Shown here one piece after another: positions 26,487 to 33,789 of a stretch of DNA of 55,782 bases (positions are counted from its first letter, which is position 1; each line of letters begins with the position of its first letter). The notes below the pieces were generated by a model, which saw only the letters and a list, made by a program, of their open reading frames with translations, ran no database searches and had not been told where the DNA came from. The stretch is from Nocardia uniformis NBRC 13702. GTDB lineage: Bacteria; Actinomycetota; Actinomycetes; Mycobacteriales; Mycobacteriaceae. The translations under genes were made by a program, and so were the position numbers. Where the stretch lies: positions 1 to 55,782 of the forward strand of contig NZ_BDCE01000047.1 of NCBI RefSeq assembly GCF_001613345.1. The letters are read 5' to 3'.

Positions 26487-26962
26487 GAACGGTTGTTCGT
26501 CAGCTGGTCGACGAGCGGGAGGCAGCGGTATTCGATCGGAGTCGCCAGCGCCAGCATTGTCTCGGTGTGTTTCACCCCGGGGATGGCGTGTACCCGCTGC
26601 ATGATCGCGAGCAGATCCTGTTGCGATCGCGCCGCGATGCGGACGAGCAGATCGGCCCGCCCGGTCGTGGCGTGGACCTCGAGCACATTCGGGAACGCCC
26701 GCAGCGCCTCCACAATGGCATCCATCTTGTTCTGATCGAGTTCGATACCGACATAGGCGTGTACGGCGAATCCGATCGCCTGCAGATCGACATTCGGCGG
26801 GTACCCGCGCACCGCCCCGGACGACTCGAGTCGCTTCATGCGCGCCTGCACCGTATTTCGCGCGATCCCCAACCGCGCCGCCAGCTCCAGAATCGGCGTA
26901 CGCGGATCACGCGCCAGCTCCGCCAATAGCGCGGAGTCCAGGGCGTCGAGCTTGATGGCCAT
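26483..26962 (-). CDS. Lrp/AsnC-family transcriptional regulator
   Basis: 159 residues from the ATG at 26962 (an ATG at 26977 in the same frame is possible). An N-terminal winged HTH, LDSALLAELARDPRTPILEL then RLGIARNTVQARMKRLE, is followed by the RAM effector domain (about 65-145) with AYVGIELDQ and VLEVHATTGRADLLVRI. Lrp proteins sense amino acids and control their transport and catabolism. The permease, dehydrogenase and oxidoreductase genes downstream on the same strand are natural targets, with the TnpB-like gene lying between regulator and targets on the opposite strand. The stop codons of the Lrp and TnpB-like genes overlap. Confidence 0.9.
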   Translation of the reverse strand: MAIKLDALDSALLAELARDPRTPILELAARLGIARNTVQARMKRLESSGAVRGYPPNVDLQAIGFAVHAYVGIELDQNKMDAIVEALRAFPNVLEVHATTGRADLLVRIAARSQQDLLAIMQRVHAIPGVKHTETMLALATPIEYRCLPLVDQLTNNRS

Positions 26963-26995
26963 GCCGCATTCTGGCACAGCGCATCCGGTGCGAAA

Positions 26996-27919
26996 TCAGT
27001 GCGCGGCGCGGTGGCGCTCGAATTGTTCGGCATAGCGGACGAGCAGGTCCGCGGGGTCCGCGGGCGGTGCCTGTCGTCGCCAGATGGCGCGAAATTTGCG
27101 GGTCAGGACCGCGTCGGCGAGTGGAATTTCGACCAGGGCGCCGGTCCGCAGATCGGGCTCGGCAATCAGCCTGCTGAGTATCGCGGGCGCGAGGCCGGTG
27201 CGAGCCGTGGCCAGAATCGCCGCCGCCGAACCCAATTCGGCGGCGGGCCGGGCCGGTTCGGTTTCGGCGGCGAGGATCTCCCACACGGTATCCCTGGTGC
27301 CCGACCCCGGTTCCCGCCACAGCAGGGCCGTACCCGCCAGTTCGCGCACGGTCACCGGTGTGCGGTGGCGGGCCCACGAATGTTCGCGACCGACCACGAC
27401 CACCAGATCGTCGGCCCCGAGCACCCGGCTGCCGAGTTCGGCCGGGGGATGGGGGCCCTCCACGAATCCCAGATCGGCCTGCCCGTGGCCAACCCACGCT
27501 TCCACCTGACGAGAGTTCCCGACGTCCAGGGCCACCGTCACCTCCGGGCGAGCCTCGCGCAGGGCGGCGAGCCACTGCGACATGCGATGGTCGGCAATGG
27601 TTTTCGAGGCCGCGATGCGGAGTTTGGGCCGGTCGGCGGTGCGCAGGGCGGCGACGCCGGCGGCGAAGGTGTGCGCCGCCGCCAGCATCGGGCGGGCATG
27701 TTCGACCACGGTCCGCCCCGGCTCGGTGAGGATGGAGCCGGTGGGCCCGCGCTCGAGCAACCGCACATGCAGCCGCCGCTCGAGTGCGGTGATCCGCATA
27801 CTCGCCGCCGGTTGGGTGATGCCGTGCCGTCGGGCGGCGGCACCGAGACTGCCCAGTTCGGCGACCGAGACGAGCAGGTCCAGTACCTCCAGGTCGGGTG
27901 TTCCCGGGGGCAGGGTCAT
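26996..27919 (-). CDS. LysR-family transcriptional regulator
   Basis: 307 residues. The N-terminal winged HTH has the LysR pattern LVSVAELGSLGAAARRHGIT and QPAASMRITALERRL. From about residue 90 to 300 comes the two-lobed periplasmic-binding-like effector domain (LRIAASKTIADHRMSQWL, ADLGFVEGPHP, GSGTRDTVWEIL). LysR proteins usually control a divergent neighbour: here that is the ferredoxin gene at 28096, 176 bp away. The domain with HPPAELGSRVLG resembles CysB/CynR-like members, but the ligand is unknown. It lies 33 bp after the Lrp-family gene region on the same strand. Confidence 0.9.
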   Translation of the reverse strand: MTLPPGTPDLEVLDLLVSVAELGSLGAAARRHGITQPAASMRITALERRLHVRLLERGPTGSILTEPGRTVVEHARPMLAAAHTFAAGVAALRTADRPKLRIAASKTIADHRMSQWLAALREARPEVTVALDVGNSRQVEAWVGHGQADLGFVEGPHPPAELGSRVLGADDLVVVVGREHSWARHRTPVTVRELAGTALLWREPGSGTRDTVWEILAAETEPARPAAELGSAAAILATARTGLAPAILSRLIAEPDLRTGALVEIPLADAVLTRKFRAIWRRQAPPADPADLLVRYAEQFERHRAAH

Positions 27920-28095
27920 AAGGATCGATTATGCGGGCCGTCACCCGTGCGCGCCGGGCGGGGCATAAGCCGCGCTGATGGGGTGGTCGGTGTTCGACGT
28001 CTACCGCACCTCGGCCGCGGCGGCGATTGTTGACCTGTGCCCTTACTCGCGGCCGCTCGGCCGCGTCGCTGGGCACACAATCGCGAGGAGGCATC

Positions 28096-28425
28096 ATGGC
28101 TTACGTCGTAGGCGCGGACTGTGTAGACGTCCTGGACCGCGCATGCGTGGATGAATGCCCGGTCAACTGCATCTACATCGGTGACCGGATGGCCTATATC
28201 CAGCCCGACGAATGCGTGGACTGCAACGCGTGCGAACCGGCCTGCCCGGTGGAGGCTATTTACTTCGAGGACGATGTGCCCGCCGGGCAGGAGGTCTTCA
28301 TCGCCGAGAACGCGCGATTCTTCGAGGAGCCGCTGCCCGGTCGGGACGCGCCACTCGGCGCGCCCGGCGGTGCGGTGACCGAGTTGGGGGTGGATACCGC
28401 CTTCGTGGCGGCCTATCAGCCATAG
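28096..28425 (+). CDS. fdxA: 7Fe (3Fe-4S/4Fe-4S) ferredoxin, FdxA type
   Basis: 109 residues; the ATG has GAGGAGG 4 bases upstream. Cluster ligands are visible in CVDVLDRACVDECPVNC and CVDCNACEPACPV. The Cys pattern C-x7-C-x3-C(P) in the first block and C-x2-C-x2-C-x3-CP in the second is that of bacterial-type seven-iron ferredoxins. MAYVVGADCVDVLDRAC and the C-terminal PLGAPGGA...GVDT closely follow mycobacterial FdxA/FdxC. It is a cytosolic electron carrier and a plausible partner for the oxidoreductase at 20974 or for P450s. Followed by a strong terminator. Confidence 0.93.
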   Translation: MAYVVGADCVDVLDRACVDECPVNCIYIGDRMAYIQPDECVDCNACEPACPVEAIYFEDDVPAGQEVFIAENARFFEEPLPGRDAPLGAPGGAVTELGVDTAFVAAYQP

Positions 28426-28447
28426 CGCCGATGGGTAGTGAAAGCGA

Positions 28448-28476
28448 AAGGCCCCGGTCCAATGGACCGGGGCCTT
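28448..28476. terminator. terminator after ferredoxin, before tRNA-His
   Basis: AAGGCCCCGGTCC (28448-28460), loop AAT, GGACCGGGGCCTT (28464-28476), then CTTC. Perfect 13-bp stem, placed to stop both the ferredoxin mRNA and the convergent tRNA-His transcript. Confidence 0.9.
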
Positions 28477-28481
28477 CTTCG

Positions 28482-28555
28482 GGTGACCGACGGGGCTCGA
28501 ACCCGCGACATCCAGGATCACAACCTGGTGCTCTACCAGCTGAACTACGGTCACC
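28482..28555 (-). tRNA. tRNA-His (anticodon GTG)
   Basis: The minus-strand sequence folds as a tRNA with acceptor GTGACCG/CGGTCAC, D arm AGTTCAGCTGGTAGAGC, anticodon loop TTGTGAT (GTG) and T arm GGGTTCGAGCCCC. The extra G at position -1 (28555) opposite C73 is the tRNA-His identity element. CCA is not encoded. Confidence 0.95.
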
Positions 28556-28621
28556 ATTGCCGGTGCGTATCCGGCGCGGTAGATCGTATCGCGATCCGCC
28601 GCCGAGTACCTAATCGACTGG

Positions 28622-29254
28622 TTACGCGGTATTTCCGGTCGGTTTTTCGGTGGTGAGTTCGGCGGCCACGGCCGCGATTTCGGTCGTCGACGGGCCGGGG
28701 GCGGGCACGAAGGCGGTGCGCCGGTAGTACTGGAGTTCGCGGATGGACTCCTGGATATCGGCCAGCGCGCGGTGGGCCAGGCCCTTTTCCGGCTGACCGA
28801 AGTAGATGCGCGGGTACCAGCGGCGGGCCAGTTCCTTGATGGAGCTGACATCGATCATCCGGTAGTGCAGGTGCGAGTCGAGAGCGGGCATATCGCGCGC
28901 GATGAAACCGCGGTCGGTGGCAATGGAATTGCCCGCCAGCGGCGCGGTGCCGGGGGAGGGAATGTACTGCTTGATGTAGTCGAGGATCTGCTGCTCGGCC
29001 TCGGCCATTGTGACGGTGGAGCGCCGGACCTCTTCGGTCAGGCCGGAGCGCTCGTGCATTGTGGTGACCACCGGTGGCATGGCCGCCAGCGCGGCATCGT
29101 CGGCGTGGATGACGATATCCACGCCGTCGCCGAGAATATTGAGGTCACTGTCGGTGACGAGCGCCGCTACCTCGATCAGCTTGTCGCTGTCCAGGCGTAG
29201 CCCGGTCATCTCGCAATCCATCCACACCATGTACTTGTCGGTCACTGGAAACAC
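28622..29254 (-). CDS. orn: oligoribonuclease
   Basis: 210 residues if the GTG at 29254 is used; a GTG at 29245 is equally possible and neither has a clear Shine-Dalgarno. DEDDh exonuclease of the Orn family, which degrades 2-5-nt RNAs and pGpG. Motif Exo I is WMDCEMTGL, Exo II NSIATDRGFIARDMP, and Exo III is in LAHRALADI (catalytic His and Asp). HYRMIDVSSIKEL and RRWYPRIYFGQPEKG are family signatures. The neighbourhood (tRNA-His on one side, HerA-like ATPase divergent on the other) matches the M. tuberculosis order Rv2511-Rv2510c as I recall it. Confidence 0.95.
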   Translation of the reverse strand: MFPVTDKYMVWMDCEMTGLRLDSDKLIEVAALVTDSDLNILGDGVDIVIHADDAALAAMPPVVTTMHERSGLTEEVRRSTVTMAEAEQQILDYIKQYIPSPGTAPLAGNSIATDRGFIARDMPALDSHLHYRMIDVSSIKELARRWYPRIYFGQPEKGLAHRALADIQESIRELQYYRRTAFVPAPGPSTTEIAAVAAELTTEKPTGNTA

Positions 29255-29546
29255 AGTAGCCGTACGGCTGTTGCCTGCCCGGATTCACCCGATCGCGTTC
29301 ACGCTGCGTGTTCCGGGCCTCGGAACTACCGCGTTCGATACCACGGCGTTGCCTGATACGCGGCTGCGGCTCTTCGCTTCGTCGAGGTCGGCTCGCTCGC
29401 CCGGCCGCGTCGGGCCCCGAAAGCGGACCGACCGCGCGTTATCGTTGCCAGCAGATCCGCGCATGGTCGGGCGGTCGGTTTGTTGTTCAGCGGTGTGTTC
29501 GGCAGAGCAGGCAGTGCAGTTGGCAGACCTAACGGAGGACGGCGCG

Positions 29547-31313
29547 ATGACCAGCCCGCAGGAAAAGGCAGCGGCGGCACGGAAGGCCGCAGAGGAAGCG
29601 GCACGGGTCGCCGCGGAGGCGGTAGCCGCCGCGGAAGCCGCGGAGAGGGAAGCGGCCGAACAGGAAGCGGCAGACAAGCTGGCACCCAGTTCTGGCACCG
29701 GGACCGTGAAAGTCGATGCGGCCAAGGCGGATTCGTCCGAAGAATCGCAGACTGTGACGGAACCGGTTGCGGAAAAGCAGGATTCGCCCGAGGCGCAGGC
29801 TATTGCCGCCGGGTATGCCTTCGACGGGTTGGCCCTGGAACTCGGCACCGTGATAGTAGGGGACCAGGTGGACCCCACCGCACGTGTGCGGATTCCGATG
29901 AAAACCATTAACCGGCACGGCCTTATCGCCGGTGCCACCGGCACCGGTAAGACGAAGACCGTGCAGGGGATCGCCGAACAGCTGTCGGCGGCGGGTGTGC
30001 CGGTGGTAGTTGCCGATGTGAAGGGCGACCTCTCGGGGCTGTCGCGGCAGGGCCAGTCCAATGACAAGATTCTGGGCCGCGCCCAGGAAACCGGCGCTCC
30101 GGACTGGGCTCCCACCGCGTTCCCGGTCGAATTCGTCTCGCTCGGCACGGATGGGATCGGTGTGCCGATTCGCGCCACCATCACCTCGTTCGGTCCCATT
30201 CTGCTCAGTAAGGCATTGGGGCTCAACGAGACTCAGGAATCCACCCTCGGTCTGATCTTCCACTGGGCGGACGGGGCCGGGCTGCCGCTGCTGGATTTGA
30301 AGGATCTGCGCGCGGTCATCCAGTTCCTCACCAGTGCGGAGGGCAAGGAGGATCTGAAGGGTATCGGCGGGGTATCGGCGCAGACCGCCGGTGTTATTCT
30401 GCGCGCGCTGGTGAACCTCGAAGCCGATGGCGGCAATACCTTCTTCGGTGAACCGGAACTGGATCCGCGCGATCTGGCGCGCGTCGAGGGCGGACGCGGT
30501 GTGATCACGCTCTTCGAATTGGGTGCGCAGGCGGCGCGACCGCAGATGTTCTCCACCTTCCTCATGTGGGTGCTGGCGGACCTGTTCCAGTCGCTGCCCG
30601 AGGTGGGCGATCTCGATAAACCCAAGCTGGTGTTCATCTTCGACGAGGCGCATCTGCTGTTCAACGGGGCATCCAAGGCATTCCTGTCGCAGGTCGAACA
30701 GACGGTGAAGTTGATTCGTTCCAAGGGCGTCGGCGTGTTCTTCTGTACGCAGCTGCCGACCGATATTCCGAATGCGGTGCTGTCGCAATTGGGCGCGCGG
30801 ATTCAGCACGCCCTGCGCGCGTTCACCCCGGAGGACCAGGCGGCGCTGTCGAAGACGGTGCGCACCTATCCGAAAACCGCCACCTATGACCTGGAGAAGG
30901 CGCTCACGTCGCTGGGTATCGGTGAGGCGGTCGTGACGGTGCTGTCGGAGAAGGGTGCGCCGACACCGGTGGCGTGGACGCGGATCCAGCCGCCGCGCTC
31001 GCTCATGGACACCATCGGCGAGGACGCCATTCGGTCTGCGGCGCAGTCGAGTTCGCTGTACGGCAAGTACGGGCCGTCCGTCGATCGGGAATCGGCCTAC
31101 GAGATCATGGCCGAGAAATTGGCGGCTGCCGCGCAGGCGGCGGAGGCGGAGGCCCCCGCGTCGAAATCGCGGTCGCGAAAGGCCGAGCCGGTAGACGAGT
31201 CCATGGCGGAGAAGATTGTGAACAACACCGCGTTCAAGAGCTTCCTGCGGTCGGCGGCCACGGTGGCGGGGCGGGAAATCGGCCGCTCGATCTTCGGCAC
31301 CCGCAAGCGCTGA
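29547..31313 (+). CDS. HerA-like helicase/ATPase (DUF853)
   Basis: 588 residues; the ATG follows CGGAGGAC. Residues 1-75 form an Ala/Glu/Lys-rich coiled-coil-like segment beginning SPQEKAAAARKAAEEAARV. The DUF853 ATPase core follows: Walker A GATGTGKTKTV (about 130), Walker B LVFIFDEAHLLF (about 365), and FFCTQLPTDIP, an Arg-finger/sensor region. The C-terminus has another charged helix and KIVNNTAFKSFLRSAATVAGREIGRSIFG, the typical family end. Hexameric DNA-translocase fold; the biological role of this widely conserved protein (Rv2510c in M. tuberculosis, YjgR in E. coli) is not established. Cytosolic. Convergent with cmrA. Confidence 0.9.
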   Translation: MTSPQEKAAAARKAAEEAARVAAEAVAAAEAAEREAAEQEAADKLAPSSGTGTVKVDAAKADSSEESQTVTEPVAEKQDSPEAQAIAAGYAFDGLALELGTVIVGDQVDPTARVRIPMKTINRHGLIAGATGTGKTKTVQGIAEQLSAAGVPVVVADVKGDLSGLSRQGQSNDKILGRAQETGAPDWAPTAFPVEFVSLGTDGIGVPIRATITSFGPILLSKALGLNETQESTLGLIFHWADGAGLPLLDLKDLRAVIQFLTSAEGKEDLKGIGGVSAQTAGVILRALVNLEADGGNTFFGEPELDPRDLARVEGGRGVITLFELGAQAARPQMFSTFLMWVLADLFQSLPEVGDLDKPKLVFIFDEAHLLFNGASKAFLSQVEQTVKLIRSKGVGVFFCTQLPTDIPNAVLSQLGARIQHALRAFTPEDQAALSKTVRTYPKTATYDLEKALTSLGIGEAVVTVLSEKGAPTPVAWTRIQPPRSLMDTIGEDAIRSAAQSSSLYGKYGPSVDRESAYEIMAEKLAAAAQAAEAEAPASKSRSRKAEPVDESMAEKIVNNTAFKSFLRSAATVAGREIGRSIFGTRKR

Positions 31314-31350
31314 CCGCACTCTCGGGGCCACTTCGGCCCCTCAAAAGTAC

Positions 31351-31382
31351 TGTGCCCCTTGCCCGTCAGGGCAAGGGGCACA
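31351..31382. terminator. convergent bidirectional terminator
   Basis: TGTGCCCCTTGCCC (31351-31364), loop GTCA, GGGCAAGGGGCACA (31369-31382), then TTTC. Perfect 14-bp stem between the convergent HerA-like and cmrA genes. Confidence 0.92.
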
Positions 31383-31395
31383 TTTCGTCCCAGCT

Positions 31396-32193
31396 CTATT
31401 CGCTGGCGAGCTTCTTGTATGCCGCCCCCGCCACCACGGAGGTGATCGCGCGCGGGCCGAACTGGCCCGCCAGGCTCATACCCTTGGAGATCAGGCCCGG
31501 CACCACGCGCATCTTGTTGCGCGCCAAGCCGTCGATGGAGATCTTGGCGGTGTACGCGGCGGTGACCCAGATGAATTCGGGGATCTTATTACCGACCTCG
31601 TCCTGATCCGGGTTATCGGTGCGGACCGGGCCCGGGGCCAGCAGCGTGACATTCACGCCGGTGTCCTTGAGCTCACCGCGCAGCGATTCGGCGAAGGTAT
31701 TGGTGAACGCCTTACTAGCGGCGTAGGTGGTGTTGTGCGGGATGGGCATATTGCCCGCGGCCGAGCCGGTGATCAGGATGCCGCCCGCCCGCCGGGCCAG
31801 CATCCCCGGCAGCACCGCGAGGCTGAGGTCGTGGACGGCGACCGCATTGAGTTCCATGATGTCGCGCTCGTAGTCCAGGTCCAGATCGGCCAGCGCGCCG
31901 AAGGTGGCCACACCGGCGTTATTGCACAGGACGGCGATATCGCGCGAGGCCAGCTCCTTGGCCAGCGGCGCCCGCTGTTCCCGGTCGGACAGGTCCACCG
32001 CGCGCACCTCGGCGGTGACGCCGTATTTCTCGGTCAGCCGCTGCGCCAGCTGGTTCAGCAGATCCTCGCGCCGGGCGACGAGAATGACGGAGTACCCGCG
32101 CGAAGCGAGCTCTTCGGCCAGGGCTTGTCCGATCCCGGACGAGCTTCCGGTAATGACGGCACGGTTATCGGCTGTGGGTGCAGGCAGGCTCAC
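31396..32193 (-). CDS. cmrA: short-chain dehydrogenase, mycolate reductase CmrA type
   Basis: 265 residues from a GTG at 32193. Rossmann fold with TGSSSGIG cofactor loop (15-22), NNAGVATFG, the catalytic Ser in ITGSAAGN and YAASK (Tyr/Lys). VARREDLL suggests NADPH preference. Sequence such as LNAVAVHDL, GILITGSAAGN and NKMRVVPGL closely follows M. tuberculosis Rv2509, the enzyme that reduces the beta-keto mycolate precursor after Pks13 condensation. The gene context (Rv2509-Rv2510c-Rv2511) is also kept. Needed for mature mycolic acids, so its presence itself indicates a mycolate-containing organism. Acts at the cytoplasmic membrane face. Confidence 0.9.
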   Translation of the reverse strand: MSLPAPTADNRAVITGSSSGIGQALAEELASRGYSVILVARREDLLNQLAQRLTEKYGVTAEVRAVDLSDREQRAPLAKELASRDIAVLCNNAGVATFGALADLDLDYERDIMELNAVAVHDLSLAVLPGMLARRAGGILITGSAAGNMPIPHNTTYAASKAFTNTFAESLRGELKDTGVNVTLLAPGPVRTDNPDQDEVGNKIPEFIWVTAAYTAKISIDGLARNKMRVVPGLISKGMSLAGQFGPRAITSVVAGAAYKKLASE

Positions 32194-32218
32194 GACAAGC
32201 GAGCCTACCGGGGCCCAC

Positions 32219-32704
32219 TTATCCCATGACGACGTACTTCATCTGTTCCTGCGGCGCGCAGCGCATGACGCCGCCCGCATTGATCCATTCGCCGACAACG
32301 CGCGGAGCGTCACGGGCCGGGTTGTAGATGTCCTCCTCACAGGAGAACAGCCCGTCGCCCGCGTATACGAGGCGGGTGGTGTTGGGGAACCAGAATTCGA
32401 CGCCGGGTTCGGTCGGGTGGTCGAGCACATTCCGGATACCGACCACCATCGCGTCGTTGGCCTCGTCGAAAGCGATCCACTCGTGTGGAAAACGCATATG
32501 CGGAAACGGCTTCATGACATTGACGATCCACCGCCGCGCATCCTCGCGATTGTCGAAGGTGCCGTACGCGTGCTCGATATAGGTCACGTCCTCGGTGAAG
32601 AGATCCGCGAACGGTGACCAGTCCTCGGTCTGCGAACAGCGGTCGACCACCGAACCGTAGTGGCGCAGCGCGTCTTCCAGCTCGGCCCGACTGAACTTAC
32701 CCAT
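32219..32704 (-). CDS. SnoaL/NTF2-like domain protein
   Basis: 161 residues; the ATG at 32704 has GAGAGGAG upstream. The cone-shaped alpha+beta NTF2 fold is suggested by an N-terminal helix (FSRAELEDALRHYGSVVDRC), DWSPFADLFTEDVTYIEH, a central REDARRWIVNVM helix and strand-rich C-terminal half. Asp/His residues in the cavity (EDVTYIEHAYG) are those used by SnoaL-like hydrolases, isomerases and hydratases; the exact reaction cannot be stated. Related proteins occur in steroid and polyketide degradation loci. It is divergent from the TetR gene at 32984, with an inverted repeat 25 bases upstream of its start. Confidence 0.8.
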   Translation of the reverse strand: MGKFSRAELEDALRHYGSVVDRCSQTEDWSPFADLFTEDVTYIEHAYGTFDNREDARRWIVNVMKPFPHMRFPHEWIAFDEANDAMVVGIRNVLDHPTEPGVEFWFPNTTRLVYAGDGLFSCEEDIYNPARDAPRVVGEWINAGGVMRCAPQEQMKYVVMG

Positions 32705-32728
32705 GGTGACTCCTCTCCCGACGCACAT

Positions 32729-32744
32729 TAAGCGCTTCCGCTTA
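32729..32744. promoter_or_regulatory. inverted repeat, candidate TetR operator
   Basis: TAAGCG (32729-32734), CTTC, CGCTTA (32739-32744) is an exact 6-bp inverted repeat containing the palindrome AAGCGCTT. It lies just upstream of the SnoaL-like gene and is divergent to a TetR gene. Confidence 0.5.
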
Positions 32745-32983
32745 GTCATGTCGGGGAATCGCCGCAATGCGGCACTCCTCGAAAGCCGCGCAACCGCTTT
32801 CGCGCTAGCCGTCACCGCAATGGTCGTGGACCTGCTCGTTCTCATCCCCGACCTGTTCCCTGACATCAATGGCACCGCGTGGTGCAGATCGACCTGGCTC
32901 CGCAAGGCGGGGCTTCTCGTCCCCGGAGCGGCAGATGAGCCCGCTATTGTCGAGTTCTGGAAGCGACGAGAAGGGGCGGGTCG

Positions 32984-33598
32984 ATGGGGCGAATCGCACA
33001 GCAGCGCCCCGCCGCCACCCCGGCATCGGCTGGTCAGGTGGCGCGGCGGGGAGCCATTCTGCGGGCGGCTGCCGAACTCGGTGCCGAAGCGGAGTTCGAC
33101 CGGGTGCAGATGGCCGATCTCGCCACGCGGGCGGGCGTGGCGCTGGGCACGCTCTACCGATACTTCCCCACCAAGACCGAAGTGTTCGCGACCCTGTTCC
33201 AGGAACAGATCGCCACTTTCGTCGCCGATCGGTGGCAGCCGCCCGAGGGGGATGGCGCCGTGGAGCGCGTCGGGCGCAATCTGGCCGCGCTGAACGCGAC
33301 ACTGCTGCGCAGCCCGCGGCTGTGCTCGGCGATGCTGCGCGCCACCGCCGCCGCCTATATGAGCCAGCCGCCGCCGGAACAGTTGTGGCTGGAATCGGAA
33401 TCCGCACTGACGCAGGCGATTCTGGACACTCTCGGAATCGAGCAGCCCGGTCCGGACGATCACAGCGCCGCCCTGTTGCTGATCTACAGCTGGTGGGGTG
33501 TGCTCACCTCGAGTCTGAGCCGACGCATGTCCCCCGAACGTGCCGAACATGAACTGTGCCGGGCTGCCTCGTTGATCCTGGCCGACCACATCCACTGA
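32984..33598 (+). CDS. TetR-family repressor, KstR-like
   Basis: 204 residues; the ATG at 32984 is preceded by GAAGGGGCG. The DNA-binding domain (about 20-70) reads GAILRAAAELGAEAEFDRVQ then MADLATRAGVALGTLYRYFP and TKTEVFATL; GTLYRYFPSK is the recognition helix of KstR-type regulators of sterol and fatty-acid degradation. The ligand-binding domain is helical, with MSQPPPEQLWLE and SWWGVLTSSLSRR matching the KstR-like C-terminus. It sits between the SnoaL-like gene (divergent) and the flavin monooxygenase gene at 33790 (same strand), both of which carry operator-like palindromes, so it may control both. Confidence 0.88.
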   Translation: MGRIAQQRPAATPASAGQVARRGAILRAAAELGAEAEFDRVQMADLATRAGVALGTLYRYFPTKTEVFATLFQEQIATFVADRWQPPEGDGAVERVGRNLAALNATLLRSPRLCSAMLRATAAAYMSQPPPEQLWLESESALTQAILDTLGIEQPGPDDHSAALLLIYSWWGVLTSSLSRRMSPERAEHELCRAASLILADHIH

Positions 33599-33711
33599 GA
33601 GTCACTGTCGGCTGCCGCGCACGGCCGGGTCGAAGCGCGCTTCTGACGTCGGTATCTCCCGCGAGCCTCGCCGCGCCCCCCAGGTAATCGAGCCGTATAT
33701 CCGCATGAGCC

Positions 33712-33747
33712 TTGACATCACAGAAACTAGAATTAATTCTAGTTTCT
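33712..33747 (+). promoter_or_regulatory. promoter with perfect 26-bp palindromic operator
   Basis: TTGACA (33712-33717) is a consensus -35. A perfect palindrome follows: AGAAACTAGAATT at 33722-33734 is exactly mirrored by 33735-33747. It covers the expected -10 position, so a bound dimeric repressor would block transcription of the monooxygenase gene starting at 33790. Confidence 0.85.
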
Positions 33748-33789
33748 AGGTGGCTCGCGCCATGGCGACTGCCTGGAGAGGTGAGGGAC

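Noticed and set aside
29529..31331. 600-codon frame opposite the HerA-like gene
   Set aside because: Antisense to motifs that define the ATPase and composed mainly of R, L, H and Q.
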